From: Renibacterium sp043789415
GTDB taxonomy: Bacteria > Actinomycetota > Actinomycetes > Actinomycetales > Micrococcaceae
Length of the DNA stretch: 64,000 nucleotides
Assembly: GCF_043789415.1 (NCBI RefSeq)
Contig: NZ_JBDLLW010000001.1
Coordinates: 1,674,001-1,738,000 of the forward strand
Direction: 5' to 3'
In this document: one piece after another, positions 62,571 to 64,000 of the stretch
How the letters are laid out: each line of letters starts with the position of its first letter
Position numbering within the stretch: position 1 is the first letter of the stretch
Notes under the pieces: model-generated
The model's input: only the letters and a program-made list of their open reading frames with translations
Databases searched by the model: none
Told to the model about the DNA's origin: nothing
Position numbers and translations under genes: made by a program

Positions 62571-62951
62571 TTAGTCGATTTCAACTTCAGCAACCGTGCC
62601 GTAGTAATTGCTGTCGTCGTACCACTTCGGGAACACTTTGACACCCCAGAAATCGGTATGAAACTCAATCCATCCGGCGTTGTTCCCTGAGTGAATTCCC
62701 CAGACATTCGTGACGTTCAGCCCGGTCATTACGCCGGCGTTCACGTAGCACAGCGGAGTGATCTGGCCGGTGGAGAAGTTCGCAATCTTGAGGTGCAGAT
62801 AGTCATCCGCGCCGAAAGTCGTATTCCAAGCGCAGTTAACCGGGTCTGGATAATTGATTGCCTGGGCCGGTGCAGCTCCCACGCCTGCTGCACCGAGAGC
62901 TAATGCGGCACTGACACCCGCCACGACAAGACTCTTTGTGAAAAGCTTCAT
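62571..62951 (-). CDS. Secreted beta/gamma-crystallin-like small protein
   Basis: 126 residues: signal peptide (about 1-31, AQA cleavage), then one compact domain with two Cys (NCAWN and LCYVNAG), the stretch VWGIHSGNNAGWIEF and an ending KWYDDSNYYGTVAEVEID. The Cys spacing and the SGNN plus K-W motifs resemble Streptomyces killer-toxin-like (SKLP) and other single-domain beta/gamma-crystallin proteins. Function could be antimicrobial, Ca-binding or other; the resemblance is from pattern, not search. Confidence 0.7.
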   Translation of the reverse strand: MKLFTKSLVVAGVSAALALGAAGVGAAPAQAINYPDPVNCAWNTTFGADDYLHLKIANFSTGQITPLCYVNAGVMTGLNVTNVWGIHSGNNAGWIEFHTDFWGVKVFPKWYDDSNYYGTVAEVEID

Positions 62952-63257
62952 ACTTGCTCCTTAGTAGGTATTTGCAAATCTGACACTTCATCGATCTGCA
63001 CACTTTGCAGTTTCTGTGTGCATGCCTAGAACTTTAGGGAGAGCCGAGGCACGTGCTGAGGCATTGTTCGAAAAAAACCTGAATTGTGCATTTAACGCAC
63101 TGGAGGGCTATCGAATACCCGGCCTCAGGAGATTTTTTCCCCGCCAGATGGCGGAATTCTCGATGATTTGAGGTGGCTTTTTTGCGTTTGTCCAGGGGCG
63201 GATTTTCTTATCTGATTTTTAGCCAGCCATCGGTTGGATCCGTTAGAGTACGGGATT
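62952..63257. other. Divergent intergenic region before the AraC-type regulator
   Basis: No gene seen. It must hold the promoters of the secreted protein and the regulator. A short CCGCC-AGAT-GGCGG hairpin lies at 63141-63154 after a T6 run. No convincing operator. Confidence 0.4.
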
Positions 63258-64000
63258 GTGGCACACCGTCAGGAACCCCTGCTGGCTCAATATGCTGTTG
63301 CTCGAACGAGAGATCCCCTTTTCGCCTCCAGGGCGATCTTCCGTCAGTTCGGCACAGCGGTACATTTCGACGCCGAAGTCACCGATGTGGATTTTGTCTT
63401 GAATCACGTAGACCTCGCCAAAGTCCGAATAAGTTATCTCAGATATGGTGCCGAGGTTTCCGTGCAACCTGACGTTTCTCTTGGCCGAGTGACGATAGGT
63501 ATTCCACTCAAAGAGGGCGGTGAAGTTCAAGTCCATAAGGAGAAATTCCTCACCGGGCTTGGTCGAGGTGTGGTCATCTCTCCCGGGATGAAGACATCAA
63601 TCAGTAAATCGAAGGCCACGGAGGGTCTTATGGTGACCATTCCCTCCGATTCCTTGACCCCCTTTCTGGCGGATGCCCTCTCGGTGGAAGCTTCCAGCGA
63701 GCTGCAATTCGATCCTCGCTTGAATCTTTTGGATCCAGCCACGCAGAGTTGGTTTCGGATAGTTCAGATGCTGGTGGCCGACTTAAACAGTGTCAGTCCG
63801 CTTTTGAGAACGCCGTTGCTATCCGTGCACGCTGAGCAGTTGTTGATCGCTAGTTTTCTGCAGTCTCAGCCGAATAACCTGGCCGCTGATAGGCCTTTGG
63901 AAAAACGGTCACCGGCATTGAAGCACGTTCTTCAGCTAATGCTGGAAAGGCCCGAGTACCCCTGGCGCATCGCTGAGCTTGCCGGTTCGGCCGGCATTTC
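63258..64000 (+). CDS. AraC-family transcriptional regulator (3' end outside window)
   Basis: About 247 residues visible from GTG 63258. The first 200 residues form an AraC-binding-like sensor domain (AraC_binding_2 type; VDLAKVRISYLRYGAEVSV region), followed by the beginning of the AraC double HTH: YPWRIAELAGSAGI at the window edge. The HTH core is cut off. Divergent from the secreted crystallin-like gene. Start codon is inferred; no strong Shine-Dalgarno is visible. Confidence 0.75.
   Translation, partial: MAHRQEPLLAQYAVARTRDPLFASRAIFRQFGTAVHFDAEVTDVDFVLNHVDLAKVRISYLRYGAEVSVQPDVSLGRVTIGIPLKEGGEVQVHKEKFLTGLGRGVVISPGMKTSISKSKATEGLMVTIPSDSLTPFLADALSVEASSELQFDPRLNLLDPATQSWFRIVQMLVADLNSVSPLLRTPLLSVHAEQLLIASFLQSQPNNLAADRPLEKRSPALKHVLQLMLERPEYPWRIAELAGSAGI

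Overview
The window looks like the chromosomal replication-origin region of a high-G+C Gram-positive bacterium, most likely a member of the Micrococcaceae (Arthrobacter / Renibacterium / Psychromicrobium-like). The basis is the gene order dnaA-dnaN-gnd-recF-dciA(DUF721)-gyrB-gyrA-DUF3566 with tRNA-Ile, a 39-residue DLW-39 protein and tRNA-Ala; the opposite arm rpmH-rnpA-yidD-yidC-khpB-rsmG-parA-parB; thioredoxin genes and a multidomain MurJ further right; and many GTG/TTG starts. The genus cannot be fixed without a database.

Layout. 1-5.6 kb: fructan/fructose locus on the minus strand (secreted GH32 enzyme cut by the window edge, fructose-type ABC transporter, LacI regulator, three matching operator-like sites). 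5.6-6.5 kb: gene-poor, partly A+T-rich. 6.5-31.9 kb: accessory and housekeeping mix: LuxR-type regulator, chitinase, CMD-family protein, DUF1275 protein, metallo-beta-lactamase-fold protein beside a GlxA-type regulator, secreted alpha/beta hydrolase, an isolated WXG100-like protein, LytR_C protein with a D,D-carboxypeptidase, a two-component system, TPR protein, ene-reductase, hydrolase/TetR pair, large LuxR (LAL) regulator, rhomboid protease, cyclophilin, LEA-like membrane protein, glycosyltransferase, SnoaL-like protein, DMT transporter. 33-45 kb: tRNAs and replication genes, all running leftward, with oriC in the A+T-rich dnaN-dnaA gap (42896-43335) that carries a cluster of DnaA boxes. 45-50.4 kb: rightward rpmH-to-parB arm with four parS sites, the last built into a 42-bp terminator palindrome. 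50.5-64 kb: trxA/trxB/murJ, NUDIX hydrolase, CCA-adding enzyme, histidine phosphatase, an unrecognised cluster of very short ORFs with strong Shine-Dalgarno sequences, DUF805 and GT87-like membrane proteins, a divergent HxlR/reductase pair, an unknown membrane protein, a secreted beta/gamma-crystallin-like protein and a truncated AraC regulator.

How it works together. The core encodes origin firing (DnaA, clamp, DciA helicase loader, gyrase), origin segregation (ParA/ParB/parS) and the translation and membrane-insertion set usually found opposite dnaA. The flanks encode extracellular polysaccharide use (levan/inulin, chitin), cell-wall work (MurJ, D,D-carboxypeptidase, LytR_C) and several regulator-target pairs in which operator-like palindromes can be read directly. 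The parts least explained by known families are the short-ORF cluster at 57.9-58.5 kb, the parS-terminator palindrome, and a duplicated element with paired DnaA-like boxes at 27.6 and 27.9 kb. No CRISPR array, insertion sequence or prophage was recognised.
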